A stretch of DNA of 64,000 nucleotides from Syntrophaceae bacterium UBA2280 (GTDB lineage Bacteria > Desulfobacterota > Syntrophia > Syntrophales > Smithellaceae): the NCBI GenBank assembly GCA_002347685.1, contig DDWS01000001.1:1-64000 (forward strand), read 5' to 3'. The notes beneath the pieces were generated by a model. It did no database searches. It was not told the DNA's origin and was given only the letters and a program-made list of their open reading frames with translations. The stretch's first letter is position 1. Every line of letters starts with the position of its first letter. This document shows positions 1 through 8,946 of the stretch, one piece after another. Position numbers and translations under genes: made by a program.

Positions 1-95
1 GCTGCGCCCGCCGCTGCGTATTGGGCGAATCCGAAGGTTGCCGTCAAAAGAACCACTGCCGCTGCCGCTACCATTGTTCCTAATGTCTTTTTCAT
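1..95 (-). CDS. Exported small protein, N-terminal part only
   Basis: The reading frame starts at 95 and runs off the left edge, so only about 31 residues are visible. They begin MKKTLGTMVAAAAVVLLTA and continue through a Phe-Gly-Phe-Ala stretch, a typical Sec signal peptide: a Lys-rich n-region, an Ala/Val/Leu h-region and an Ala-X-Ala-like end. A perfect ribosome site (AGGAGG) lies about 9 bases upstream of the ATG, so the start is secure. What the mature protein does cannot be seen. Confidence 0.75.
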   Translation of the reverse strand, partial: MKKTLGTMVAAAAVVLLTATFGFAQYAAAGA

Positions 96-141
96 GATCT
101 GTTACCTCCTTAGGTATTTGTCTCATTTGCCTTTATACTAA

Positions 142-157
142 TGAAATTATCGTGCCA
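142..157 (-). promoter_or_regulatory. Candidate sigma-54 promoter for the exported protein
   Basis: On the minus strand TGGCAC, five bases, then TTTCA matches the sigma-54 -24/-12 consensus (TGGCAC-N5-TTGCA) with one mismatch in the -12 element. It lies about 47 bases upstream of the start codon at 95, a suitable distance. This is a pattern match only, with no enhancer site recognised. Confidence 0.35.
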
Positions 158-354
158 GAAAGCCAGCGCCTGCATATTATCTGCATAACCAAATGAATAT
201 ATTGAATATTTAATAAAACATTCCGAATGATTTTTTCAGCATCCCCTTTTCTTTTCCCTCATTTTTTCATGAAATGTTCAAGCGGCTTGAACGAAATATC
301 GAAGAGCCCTCCCGACTCAGTGCCTGCGCCTCAATTTTGATGCTTCATTTTTGA

Positions 355-383
355 TTGACAAGCCCTCGCCAAAAAAGTAATTT
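355..383 (+). promoter_or_regulatory. Candidate sigma-70 promoter of the Mla-like operon
   Basis: A perfect TTGACA (355-360) is followed after 17 bases by TAATTT, a weak -10. It lies about 65 bases before the STAS-MlaE start. The rest of the 96-446 intergenic stretch shows only AT-rich sequence apart from the sigma-54 candidate. Confidence 0.45.
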
Positions 384-446
384 ATTTTATCGGAATATCA
401 ATTATTTGGATCAATAAATCATGGCGGAGAACCTGAAATAAATATC

Positions 447-1601
447 ATGATAAGTGAATCTCCCGCACCAGACTGGTCGAAACGCTATAAGATAGAGGTT
501 GTCCGCAACGGCACGGATCTTTCTTTGCGTCTTGCAGGAGAATTCCGCCTGCAAAATCTGACAGCCTTCAAAAGGGAGTTCGATCAGTATTTTCGGGAAA
601 AAGGCGTTCTCTACGTGGTCATTGATTTTTCCGAAATTACCTATATAGACAGCGCAGCTGCGCTGGCCTTCATCCAGATCAAAAAAAGAGCCGCCACTCA
701 AAATATCGACTGCTCGCTGATCAATCTGAATGATGAATCCAAAGGCATTCTCAGCGTTATTCACGATGACGCACTCACCCGCCCGCCGATCAAGCACCCG
801 GACACAGACAACAGCGTTTTCAGCCAGATCGGACAGTCCTCGCTTTTTATCGCAAGGGATTTTATCAGTTTCATGGCTTTCATCGGTGAACTGGTTGTCG
901 CCATGGCTTACACGATTCGGCATCCCCAATCCCTTCGGGTCAAGGATATTTTTTTCTATATGAGGCGCGCCGGCGTGGACGGTCTGCCGATCGTCGGCCT
1001 GATTGGCCTTTTGACCGGCCTGATCATCGCATTCATGTCCTTCCTGCAGCTCAAGCAGCTCGGCGCCAACATCTACGTTCCCGCCCTGGTCAGCTTCGCG
1101 ATGCTTAAGGAACTCGGCCCCCTGATGACAGCCATCCTGGTGGCCGGGCGTTCGGGTTCCGCCTACGCGGCGGAAATCGGCACCATGGTGGTCAACGAAG
1201 AGGTGGATGCGCTGGCCACCATGGGGTTTGATCCGATCCGGTTTCTGGCGATCCCGAAGATTCTGGCAACGGTGGTAGTCGTGCCGATCCTCACCATTTA
1301 CTCCGTTTGCTTCGGCATTCTGGGAGGAATGATTATCGGGGTCACCAGCCTGGATCTGACGGTGAGCACTTACTTCACCCAATCGATCAAAACCATTAAA
1401 GTATTTGATATCGCGACCAGCCTGGTCAAGGCCGGCGTTTTTGCCGCCCTGATCGCCGCCATCGGCTGCCAGAGAGGCTTCCAGGTACGCGCGGGTGCCC
1501 AGGATGTCGGCAAATTCACGACATCCGCTGTGGTGACGGCCATATTCCTGATCGTGGTGGCGGATTCCGTTTTTGCCATCATGTTCTATTACATGAAGTA
1601 A
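447..1601 (+). CDS. mlaE: MlaE-family lipid transport permease with N-terminal STAS domain
   Basis: Inner-membrane permease of an Mla/MCE-type ABC transporter that moves phospholipids between the outer and inner membrane. Residues about 10-110 form a STAS (anti-sigma antagonist) fold, with the central VIDFSEITYIDSAAALAF stretch. Residues about 125-384 are the MlaE (DUF140) membrane domain, with conserved ELGPLMTAILVAGRSGSAYA and an EVDALATMGFDP segment. STAS and MlaE are fused here, whereas E. coli encodes the STAS protein MlaB separately. The downstream genes encode the ATPase, MCE protein and lipoprotein of the same complex. The ribosome site is weak; an ATG at 421 is closed by a stop after six codons. 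Confidence 0.9.
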   Translation: MISESPAPDWSKRYKIEVVRNGTDLSLRLAGEFRLQNLTAFKREFDQYFREKGVLYVVIDFSEITYIDSAAALAFIQIKKRAATQNIDCSLINLNDESKGILSVIHDDALTRPPIKHPDTDNSVFSQIGQSSLFIARDFISFMAFIGELVVAMAYTIRHPQSLRVKDIFFYMRRAGVDGLPIVGLIGLLTGLIIAFMSFLQLKQLGANIYVPALVSFAMLKELGPLMTAILVAGRSGSAYAAEIGTMVVNEEVDALATMGFDPIRFLAIPKILATVVVVPILTIYSVCFGILGGMIIGVTSLDLTVSTYFTQSIKTIKVFDIATSLVKAGVFAALIAAIGCQRGFQVRAGAQDVGKFTTSAVVTAIFLIVVADSVFAIMFYYMK

Positions 1602-1618
1602 TCGCACGGGGGTGGCTT

Positions 1619-2413
1619 TTGAACGGAGAAAATGACGACACCATCATCGCCGTGGAAAACCTTTCGGCGCGCTTCGGAAGCAATATCATTTTTGAAAATG
1701 TCAGCTTCGAGGTGCGCAAAGGAGAGATTCTCGTCATCGTGGGCGAGTCGGGCTGCGGAAAATCGACTTTGATGAAAATTATGATCGGCCTGCTTCATCC
1801 ACACGCAGGTAAGGTTTTGTTCCAGGGAACCGACATCATTTCGTCAGGAGAAAGTCAGCTGAAGCATTACCGGCAGAATATCGGCGTCCTGTTTCAATCC
1901 GGCGCCTTGTTCAGCTCGATGACGCTGCGGGAAAACATTGAACTGCCGCTTCAGGAATACACGGATCTGGCCCCGGAAGACATCGCAATGATCATTAAAA
2001 TGAAACTGGGCATGGTCAATCTGGCGGGCTATGAAAACCATCACCCGTCCGAACTCTCCGGCGGGATGAAAAAAAGGGCCGGGATCGCCCGGGCAATGGC
2101 CCTGGACCCTCAGGTGCTTTTCCTCGATGAACTCTCCGCGGGCCTCGATCCGGTCACCGCAGCCGAACTCGACGACCTGATCATCAAAACCAATGAAGCC
2201 CTGGGGACATCCATGGTCATTGTCACCCACGAACTGGAATCTATTTACAAAATAGCCGATAGAGTGTTAATGTTGGACAAGAATGCCGGCGGCATCATCG
2301 CGGAAGGCAAACCGCTGGACTTAAAACATCAGACAACCGACCCGCGGGTCAAGAGTTTCTTCTGGCGGCTAAAGCCGGATGAATCCTCTGAACAGAGGTT
2401 CTATGTCAGCTAG
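1619..2413 (+). CDS. mlaF: MlaF-like ABC transporter ATPase
   Basis: Cytoplasmic ATPase that powers the MCE lipid transporter. Walker A is GESGCGKS (about residue 43), the ABC signature is LSGGMKKRAGIARA (about 142), and Walker B is VLFLDELSAGLDPVTA, followed by the H-loop VTHE. The KKR after the signature is typical of the MlaF/Ttg2A group rather than drug exporters. The start is a TTG preceded by GGGGGTGG, 17 bases after the permease stop. The 3' end overlaps the next gene by 11 bases. Confidence 0.9.
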   Translation: MNGENDDTIIAVENLSARFGSNIIFENVSFEVRKGEILVIVGESGCGKSTLMKIMIGLLHPHAGKVLFQGTDIISSGESQLKHYRQNIGVLFQSGALFSSMTLRENIELPLQEYTDLAPEDIAMIIKMKLGMVNLAGYENHHPSELSGGMKKRAGIARAMALDPQVLFLDELSAGLDPVTAAELDDLIIKTNEALGTSMVIVTHELESIYKIADRVLMLDKNAGGIIAEGKPLDLKHQTTDPRVKSFFWRLKPDESSEQRFYVS

Positions 2414-3335
2414 AAGTTCAAAATTTTTAATCGGCCTTTTTGTGGTCACAGGAGTGACCATAGTCGCGGTGGCCATCATCTGGGTCGGCGCGTCCAGAAT
2501 TTTCATGAAAGGCTCTTTTTACGCGACCTATTTTGACGAATCAGTTCAGGGGCTTCAGGCGGATTCCGCCATTAAATACCGCGGCGTCGATATCGGAAAG
2601 GTGCAAGACATCCGTGTGGCGCCCGATTACCGCCTGATTGAAGTGATCATGAAAATCGATCTGGACGGTCCGTTACAGCACAGCACGGTGGCCAGCCTCA
2701 AGACGGCGGGCATCACCGGTATCGTTTTCATCGAACTCGACCAGAAGGCGCCGGACGCAAGATCCACATCCCCCGACATCTCCTTTACGCCGCCCTACCC
2801 CGTCATTCCTTCACGCCGTTCGGATCTCAGCCAGTTTATGGGAGACGCAACGGTGATCATGCAGAGTATCAAGGAGATTGATTTCCGCGGCATTTCGGAT
2901 CAACTCAAAAACACCACCAGGGCTGTCTCGGATTTTCTGGAAGGCAGGCAGATGAAAAGTGTCATGGCGCATCTGGAGTCCAGCGCCGCCAACCTTGATT
3001 CGGCCATGGCCGCCATCAACAAAACCCTTGCCGCAGGCAGGATGGACGCGGCCATGAATGAAGCCATGGCTGTATTATCCGACGCACGCGGCCTGATCGA
3101 CCGGGCCAGGGCGGAAATCGACGCGCTGAATCTGGCACAAAAGTCTGCGCAGGCGGACAACATGCTCGGATTGCTCAATCAAACAGCGCAGTCCATGGCC
3201 AACGATCTTCAGGACACGTCGGAACATTTGCGGATCACCTCGGCAAATCTTCAGAAACTTTCAGAGAATCTGACCCAAAACCCGTCGGATCTTCTTTTCG
3301 CCCCGTCACCCCCGCCACGTAAACCGATGGAATAA
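2403..3335 (+). CDS. mlaD: MlaD-like MCE-domain substrate-binding protein
   Basis: Inner-membrane-anchored MCE protein of the Mla-type lipid transporter. One N-terminal transmembrane helix (residues about 8-28, FLIGLFVVTGVTIVAVAI) is followed by a single MCE domain (about 35-115, with the AIKYRGVDIGKVQDIRV motif) and a long alpha-helical, Ala-rich tail (about 150-290) likely to extend through the periplasm. The ATG at 2403 is preferred over 2379 because AGAGG lies 6 bases upstream. Overlap with the ATPase gene suggests translational coupling. Confidence 0.88.
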   Translation: MSARSSKFLIGLFVVTGVTIVAVAIIWVGASRIFMKGSFYATYFDESVQGLQADSAIKYRGVDIGKVQDIRVAPDYRLIEVIMKIDLDGPLQHSTVASLKTAGITGIVFIELDQKAPDARSTSPDISFTPPYPVIPSRRSDLSQFMGDATVIMQSIKEIDFRGISDQLKNTTRAVSDFLEGRQMKSVMAHLESSAANLDSAMAAINKTLAAGRMDAAMNEAMAVLSDARGLIDRARAEIDALNLAQKSAQADNMLGLLNQTAQSMANDLQDTSEHLRITSANLQKLSENLTQNPSDLLFAPSPPPRKPME

Positions 3336-3353
3336 CGAGAGAGGCAAAAATCT

Positions 3354-4037
3354 ATGGAATATTCTTTATCGGCAAGTAGATATGCAAAAATGGCAACCCG
3401 TTTTTTGTGCGTCCTTTTGATCCTCGTTTTCTCATTAACGGCCGGGTGCGCCAATCGGGGGAAACCGCAATACCAGGTGAACCAGTACCTGCTGGATTAC
3501 CCCGCGCCGGTGATCGAACCGGCGGACCCGGTGGATGAAACGCTCCGCCTTCAGCGCTTTGCGATCGCTGCAGCCTACAACAACACGAACATGGTCTTTC
3601 GTTCCGACGGCGTTTCTATCGACGCCTTCAACTATTCGCGCTGGGCGGTCAATCCGGCCGACATGACCGCCGACATGCTTCTGCGCGATTTAAGAGCAGG
3701 GGGGCTTTTTGCCGCGGTTTTCTCGCGCTACGAAACCGATGACGGCCCCTTTGTTATTCAGGGCGGCCTTGAGGAATTTTACTTACGCGCGGACCCATCC
3801 GGTAAAAAAGCCGTTTTGGGATTAAACATCACACTCAAAGACACGCGGCCCGGTCAGACCCGGCATCGGATTGTTTTTCAGAAGAAATATTCCCGCGAAG
3901 AGGCGCTTTCCCAGGAGTCACCGCAGGGATTCGCCGAAGCCATGAGCCGGGCCATGCTCAATCTATCGGAGCAGATTGTCCGGGATGTTTACAAAGGCGC
4001 AAAAAGCGCGCTAAACCCGGCGCAGGTCAAACGCTGA
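3354..4037 (+). CDS. ABC-type transport auxiliary lipoprotein (PqiC/DUF330-like)
   Basis: Periplasmic lipoprotein expected to act with the MCE transporter. Residues about 10-30 form a signal peptide ending in a lipobox (Leu-Thr-Ala-Gly-Cys, cysteine at about residue 32). After it come the features of the ABC-transporter auxiliary lipoprotein family, including a YLLDYPAP strand and an LQRFAIAAAYN strand. It lies 18 bases after mlaD and overlaps the following gene by the ATGA junction. No MlaC-type periplasmic carrier is seen, so this may replace it. The family call is from general pattern, not alignment. Confidence 0.75.
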   Translation: MEYSLSASRYAKMATRFLCVLLILVFSLTAGCANRGKPQYQVNQYLLDYPAPVIEPADPVDETLRLQRFAIAAAYNNTNMVFRSDGVSIDAFNYSRWAVNPADMTADMLLRDLRAGGLFAAVFSRYETDDGPFVIQGGLEEFYLRADPSGKKAVLGLNITLKDTRPGQTRHRIVFQKKYSREEALSQESPQGFAEAMSRAMLNLSEQIVRDVYKGAKSALNPAQVKR

Positions 4038-4432
4038 TGAAAGAAATCGAAATACGCACCCATGCGCGCGCAGAAATGATCGACATCACCCCTGCAGTTC
4101 GATCCGCCCTGGCCGAAGAAACGATTTCCAACGGCCTGTGTCTGGTGTATGTCCCCCATACCACCGCGGGTCTTACCATTAACGAAAACGCCGATCCGGA
4201 TGTACCCCGTGATATTCTCGCGGCACTGGACCGGGCGGTTCCATTCAACGCCGACTACCGGCACGCGGAAGGCAATTCCGCGGCGCACGTCAAATCGTCG
4301 CTTGTCGGTTCATCCGTCATGGTCATCATCGAAAACGGACACCTGCTTTTGGGAACCTGGCAATCGGTCTTCTTTTGCGAATTCGACGGCCCCCGCACAC
4401 GCAAGTGCCTGATCAAGACGGTGAAAGGATAG
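4037..4432 (+). CDS. YjbQ/UPF0047 family protein
   Basis: A 131-residue cytoplasmic protein of the YjbQ (UPF0047) family, annotated in databases as a secondary thiamine-phosphate synthase enzyme although its physiological role is poorly defined. Conserved motifs are HTTAGLTINENADPDV (about 38-53), a HAEGNSAAHVKSSLVG segment carrying the metal-binding histidines, and GTWQSVFFCEFDGPR near the C-terminus. Its start overlaps the previous stop (ATGA), placing it at the end of the Mla operon, but no functional link is evident. Confidence 0.88.
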   Translation: MKEIEIRTHARAEMIDITPAVRSALAEETISNGLCLVYVPHTTAGLTINENADPDVPRDILAALDRAVPFNADYRHAEGNSAAHVKSSLVGSSVMVIIENGHLLLGTWQSVFFCEFDGPRTRKCLIKTVKG

Positions 4433-4505
4433 TTTTGTTTAAAAATTTCCTGGAAGGGATTTTCCCCGGAGACACACGGCCGTAAACAGACCTCTTCTTC
4501 GTGCC

Positions 4506-7217
4506 TCAGGATTCCAGAACCTCCCGTATCTTCTGAGAAAGCACGTCAAACGTGAAGGGTTTCTGAAGGAACGCCCTGGCGCCTCCGCGGTCCATGATGT
4601 GCTTGGCTTCCCCGTTCAAACTGTACCCGCTGGATAAAATAATTTTGACGCCCGGATTGACGACAAGCATCTTATCGATGGCCACTCCCCCGCCGTCTCC
4701 GGGCATGATCATATCCATGATGACCAGATCGATTTGAGCGTGTCTGTCCTCAAAGACCGCACAGGCCTCTTCACAGCTGTTGGCAATGATCACCTGATAC
4801 CCCAGCCCCTCGATCAGGGCACCTGTTACATCCGTGATCATGCGCTCATCATCGACCAGAAGAACGGTTTCATGACCCCGAACCACCCTGCTGTCATGCG
4901 GGTCTTGAATGACGGCATTCTTTTCAGATGCGGGCAGATAAAGATTGAAGGATGAACCCTGCCCCTTTTCACTGTAAACGTGGATCGCTCCCTTATGACC
5001 GCGGACAATCCCGTACACGGACGCCAGACCCAGCCCCGCGCCCCTGCCCATCGACTTGGTCGTGAAGAAGGGTTCAAAGATCCGGCCTTTTGTCAATTCA
5101 TCCATCCCCATCCCCGTATCCGTGACGGATATTTTGACATAAGGACCGGACGAAACATCGTACGTTTCTGCATTCGTCTCGTTGAGCAGGATGTTCTCTG
5201 TTTCCAGATACAGCGCGCCTCCACCGGGCATGGCCTGCCATGCGTTGACGAAAAGATTGAGCAGGACCTGCTCCATTTGTCCCCTGTCAGCCTCCACGCT
5301 CCATAGATCCGGCGTAAAATTCTGATGAATACGCAATTCCTTTTTCGTCCTGCTGAACATGGCGGCTGTCTGGCCGATCAAATCGTTCATGTCAATGGGT
5401 TTGACTTCATAGCGACCGCCACGGGCGTATCCCAGAAGTTGCCTGGTCAAATCCGCGCCGCTTTTTACCTGAGACTCGATCGCCTTGAGCTTCTCATAGT
5501 TCGGTTGGAAAGGTTCGGTCTCCAGGAGCACCAGGGAAACATAGCCCTGGATCCCCATGAGCAGATTGTTAAAATCATGGGCAAGGCCTCCGGCCAGTGT
5601 TCCGACGGCCTCGAGCTTCTGGGCCTGGTTCAATTGTTCCGTCAGCCTCCTGCGCTCCGTGATATCCCGGGATATGCCGCGAAACCCTACCGGCCGCTCT
5701 TGGGCGTTGCGGATTAAGGACACGGACAGTTCCAGATAACGGGCTTCCCTACCTTCTGCGGTAACCTCCAGATCGAAGACCTTGGCCGGCTCTCCCGTCT
5801 GATAGACGTCATGGAAGATTTTATAGACTTTTTTGCTTTCCGCCTGGCTCATGTACTGGCGATTGTTAATGCCGATAATCTCTCTTTTTTCGTAACCGAA
5901 TCGCCGGGCAGCCGCCTCATTGGCAAAGGTGAAGTTTCCCGACAGATCCACCTCGAAACAGCCATCCTCGATGTTTTCGAGAAAGTCCCGGTACCTTGAC
6001 TGTTCCTCGTCCGCTTTGATCCGATCCGTCACATCCCGCGATATTCCCCGAAAACCTGAGGGGTTCCCTTCGTCATCACGGGTCAGCGATACGCTCATTT
6101 CCAGAATCCGAGGCTCGCCTGCCTTGTTCAGATGCCGGACAAGAATGCCGGTGCGGGGGATGCCCGTCCGGTAGATATTATTGAAAATCTTAAATATTCG
6201 ATCATTTTCCTGGGGTGTTGCCCCGCGCTGCTTCCTTTTCAGCGCCATGAATTCTTCCGGGGAATAGCCGAGCATTCGATAGGTCGATTCATTGGCGAAG
6301 ATGTAATCACCTGCCAGATTCATCTCCCAGCAGGAATCCTCCACATTTTCCAGAAATGCCCGAAACCTTGCCTGTTCCCTCTCCACCGCTTTTCTTTCCG
6401 TCACATCTCTGCCGATCCCGCGAAAACCGACAGGGCTGCCTTTATGATCCCGGATGAGGGAAACCGAGACCTGAACATTGCGCACGATTCCATCCTTACG
6501 CAAAAGTTCATAATCGAAGATTCCCGACGGAATCCCTGTCTGATACGTTTTTGCATAGACTCTCCGGAGCATTTCAGCATCTTTCGGGTGCAGATCCCGG
6601 GGGCGGAGTCGCGAAAGTTCCCCGAGAGAGTAACCGGTCAATTTCTGAAGAACCTCGTTGCCAAAGGAGATATTCCCGGACAGGTCCGACTCAAAGCAGG
6701 CATCCTCCACATTTTCGAAGAACTCCCGATATTTTTCCCGTTCTTCCTCCATTCTCTTGCGCTCCGTCACATCCCGGCCAATACCCCGAAAACCGACAGG
6801 ACGGCCTTCAGCGTCACGAATCAGGCTCACGGTGACTTCCGCGGTTCTGACTTCACCGCTTTTCAGGCTTAGCTGATATTCAAAGGCCTTTAAAGGCCTT
6901 CCTGTTTTATACACCTCCTGAAACGCGTGAAAAACGCGTGCGGCCTCTTCCTTTGTCGGGTGGCGTTTTTCATAGGATATTGTCTTGTACTCATCCGGTG
7001 TGTATCCGACGAAATCATAAGCCTTTTTGTTGCCGAATAAAAATTGGCCCTGCAGAGTAATTTCGAAACACCCGTCTTCAATGTTGTCGAAATATTCCTG
7101 ATACCTTTCGGCTATTTGCCGATAGGACCGCTCGGATGCCTCAAGATTTCGGATTCGCTCCCGGCACGCGTCCAACTCCTCATTGGGCTGTGACTTCGAT
7201 TGACTGACCTTGCGCAT
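4506..7217 (-). CDS. Hybrid sensor histidine kinase with four PAS domains and receiver
   Basis: Soluble hybrid kinase of 903 residues with no membrane helix. Four tandem PAS/PAC modules of about 123 residues (roughly 40-165, 165-290, 290-410, 410-535) each begin with a Phe-Xaa-Asn-(Ile/Val)-Glu-Asp core and end with a GFRGI(G/S)RDVTxR PAC motif. They are followed by HisKA (H-box LAGGLAHDFNNLL), HATPase_c (N-box NLFVNAWQAM, G1 DTGMGMDE, G2 GAGLGLA) and a C-terminal receiver with acceptor Asp in LVIMDMIMPG and the conserved Lys in FLQKPF. The DFNN phosphoacceptor type is typical of deltaproteobacterial kinases. The start at 7217 is chosen because AGGGGG lies 9 bases upstream; the ATG at 7238 has no site. 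No partner regulator is adjacent. Confidence 0.9.
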   Translation of the reverse strand: MRKVSQSKSQPNEELDACRERIRNLEASERSYRQIAERYQEYFDNIEDGCFEITLQGQFLFGNKKAYDFVGYTPDEYKTISYEKRHPTKEEAARVFHAFQEVYKTGRPLKAFEYQLSLKSGEVRTAEVTVSLIRDAEGRPVGFRGIGRDVTERKRMEEEREKYREFFENVEDACFESDLSGNISFGNEVLQKLTGYSLGELSRLRPRDLHPKDAEMLRRVYAKTYQTGIPSGIFDYELLRKDGIVRNVQVSVSLIRDHKGSPVGFRGIGRDVTERKAVEREQARFRAFLENVEDSCWEMNLAGDYIFANESTYRMLGYSPEEFMALKRKQRGATPQENDRIFKIFNNIYRTGIPRTGILVRHLNKAGEPRILEMSVSLTRDDEGNPSGFRGISRDVTDRIKADEEQSRYRDFLENIEDGCFEVDLSGNFTFANEAAARRFGYEKREIIGINNRQYMSQAESKKVYKIFHDVYQTGEPAKVFDLEVTAEGREARYLELSVSLIRNAQERPVGFRGISRDITERRRLTEQLNQAQKLEAVGTLAGGLAHDFNNLLMGIQGYVSLVLLETEPFQPNYEKLKAIESQVKSGADLTRQLLGYARGGRYEVKPIDMNDLIGQTAAMFSRTKKELRIHQNFTPDLWSVEADRGQMEQVLLNLFVNAWQAMPGGGALYLETENILLNETNAETYDVSSGPYVKISVTDTGMGMDELTKGRIFEPFFTTKSMGRGAGLGLASVYGIVRGHKGAIHVYSEKGQGSSFNLYLPASEKNAVIQDPHDSRVVRGHETVLLVDDERMITDVTGALIEGLGYQVIIANSCEEACAVFEDRHAQIDLVIMDMIMPGDGGGVAIDKMLVVNPGVKIILSSGYSLNGEAKHIMDRGGARAFLQKPFTFDVLSQKIREVLES

Positions 7218-7625
7218 GGCATCCCCCCTGAACTGCATACACCCACGATGTACCCGATTTCATGAAGACATCGCCTCTAATGGACAAAGGCTCTGACCAA
7301 TAACCAATCAACCACCTTCCCTGCTTTTTTGACTCTTTCCGGAGGGGCAAAGACAAAAAACACCGTGATATCCTCGCCTGTTTGTCTTCCTTTTCCGAGC
7401 CTGCCGGACAGGATATGGCTCTGCCTATGATGTTATCGGTTATGATTCGCGATTTCTGAACATACGTGAAAGTTTTTTTGGATGGGATGGATGGGGAAAA
7501 CAGGGCTGCGGGGATTGTTCCGGGGACAATCATTAAACATATGATCAACCGCCGGCACTGACGTCACAGCACTTCGCATACCCTGGAAGCCTTTCGGGAC
7601 CTTCTTGAAGGGCGCCTTTCATCGT
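7218..7625. other. Intergenic region, no gene recognised
   Basis: About 400 bases between the kinase start and the end of the dihydrouridine synthase gene. Open frames here are short, composed of low-complexity residues and run into the kinase gene; none has a convincing ribosome site. No RNA gene or clear terminator was recognised. Confidence 0.5.
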
Positions 7626-8564
7626 TCACATCAGATCATCAAATATCTGATTGATGACATCCGTATAATGATACCGGTTATGTGTTTTATTTATTTGTTT
7701 GCGAATTCTTTCTTTGTTTTCAAAAAATCCTGCCATGTATGTCCAGACTTCTTTCATTTTGCTGGTTATGTGCGAGGGACCGGACAAGCGTTTGAGGTAT
7801 TCATCGAATAAATGATCATGAAAGGCCCTGACGATTCTTATTTTTTCGGCATAAGGCTTTTGGATGCCGAACTGAATTCTTTCGGCAAGGAAAGGGTCTG
7901 CCAGCAGCCCCCGGCCGATCATCCACCGATCGACCGTGCTAAAGCGTTTCGACAGCATCGCATATTTTTCGAAGGAATCGATATCCCCGTTATAGACGAC
8001 CCGGTGTTTCGACAGCCCGAGACATTGCTCGAACCTGTCGAGATCCACCTCGCCTTCATACATCTGCGCGCCCGTTCTCGAATGGATGATCAGTTCATCG
8101 AGCGGGTATTGATTGAAAATCGGAAGGATCTCTAATATTTCGTCGGAATACTTTAACCCGAGCCTAAGCTTGATGGACAGTCGCGGCTTCATGGCCGGCA
8201 CGGCTTTTTCAAGAAAAGAGGCGATCCGGTCCGGATAGCAAAGCATGCCCGCCCCTCTGCCTTTTTTCACCACCATGGGAAACGGACAGCCGAGATTCCA
8301 GTTAACCGTGCCGAAACCGCTGTCGAAAAGCGCATTGGCCAGCAGGGCGAAATCCTCCGGCCGGGCGCTCATGATCTGCGGGATGAAGGGAAGCCCTGTA
8401 TTATTTTCGGGATAAAATTCCCTCAAAAGGTTATTGGCCGGCTTTATTTTTTTCGACGAGGAAATAAAAGGCGCAATCGCCATATCCACGCCTTTGAAAT
8501 AGATCGGAAACAGGTTGCGGTATATCCGGTCCGTCATCCCCTGAAGGGGGGCCAGGTAGATCAT
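7626..8564 (-). CDS. tRNA-dihydrouridine synthase
   Basis: FMN-dependent enzyme that reduces uridine to dihydrouridine in the D-loop of tRNA. The N-terminus (IYLAPLQGMTDRIYRNLF) binds FMN; NWNLGCPFPMVVKKGRGAGM (about 98-117) contains the catalytic Cys in the conserved NxGCP context. Further family landmarks are SIKLRLGL, IIHSRTGAQMYEG, VVYNGDI and WMIGRGLLADPF. At 312 residues it is of normal Dus length; which Dus subfamily it belongs to cannot be decided by eye. It is followed downstream, on the same strand, by the kinase after a long gap, so it is probably monocistronic. Confidence 0.9.
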   Translation of the reverse strand: MIYLAPLQGMTDRIYRNLFPIYFKGVDMAIAPFISSSKKIKPANNLLREFYPENNTGLPFIPQIMSARPEDFALLANALFDSGFGTVNWNLGCPFPMVVKKGRGAGMLCYPDRIASFLEKAVPAMKPRLSIKLRLGLKYSDEILEILPIFNQYPLDELIIHSRTGAQMYEGEVDLDRFEQCLGLSKHRVVYNGDIDSFEKYAMLSKRFSTVDRWMIGRGLLADPFLAERIQFGIQKPYAEKIRIVRAFHDHLFDEYLKRLSGPSHITSKMKEVWTYMAGFFENKERIRKQINKTHNRYHYTDVINQIFDDLM

Positions 8565-8746
8565 GGGCTCAATCTCATTTTTTTAAACATTCACAGACCG
8601 GCCTTCGCGTTCATTTTTCCAGCGGCTGCTTAGCTTGCCCAAGACCTGGTGAAATTTTTTTCCGGGCGGGGGCGCAAGGTTGTCGAAGATTCGACGGAAT
8701 GAGAATAGCGCCTGCGGACTCATTTGGACTATCCTGGATTAGGGTT

Positions 8747-8822
8747 TGGTGGAGATGAGGGGGATCGAACCCCTGGCCTCGGCATTGCGAACGCCGCGCT
8801 CTCCCAGCTGAGCTACATCCCC
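8747..8822 (-). tRNA. tRNA-Ala (anticodon CGC)
   Basis: On the minus strand a complete cloverleaf: acceptor GGGGATG pairs with CATCTCC, D-arm GCTCAGCTGGGAGAGC, anticodon loop TTCGCAA (anticodon CGC, reading GCG), and T-arm with GGTTCGATCC. The 3' CCA is encoded at 8747-8749. The structure has all conserved positions of alanine tRNA. Confidence 0.95.
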
Positions 8823-8946
8823 AGACCCTGAAAAACTGCGCGAGCATATATTACTGACCGCGCCGGTGTCAAGAATTATTAGGATTTCCGTATGGGTATG
8901 TTTTCAATATGGCCCGGCATTTCGCGAAAAAGGTCACAAAGAATGA

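Noticed and set aside
8611..8847. 78-residue open frame on the minus strand
   Set aside because: It is the translation of the tRNA-Ala gene and its flanks, a known false frame.
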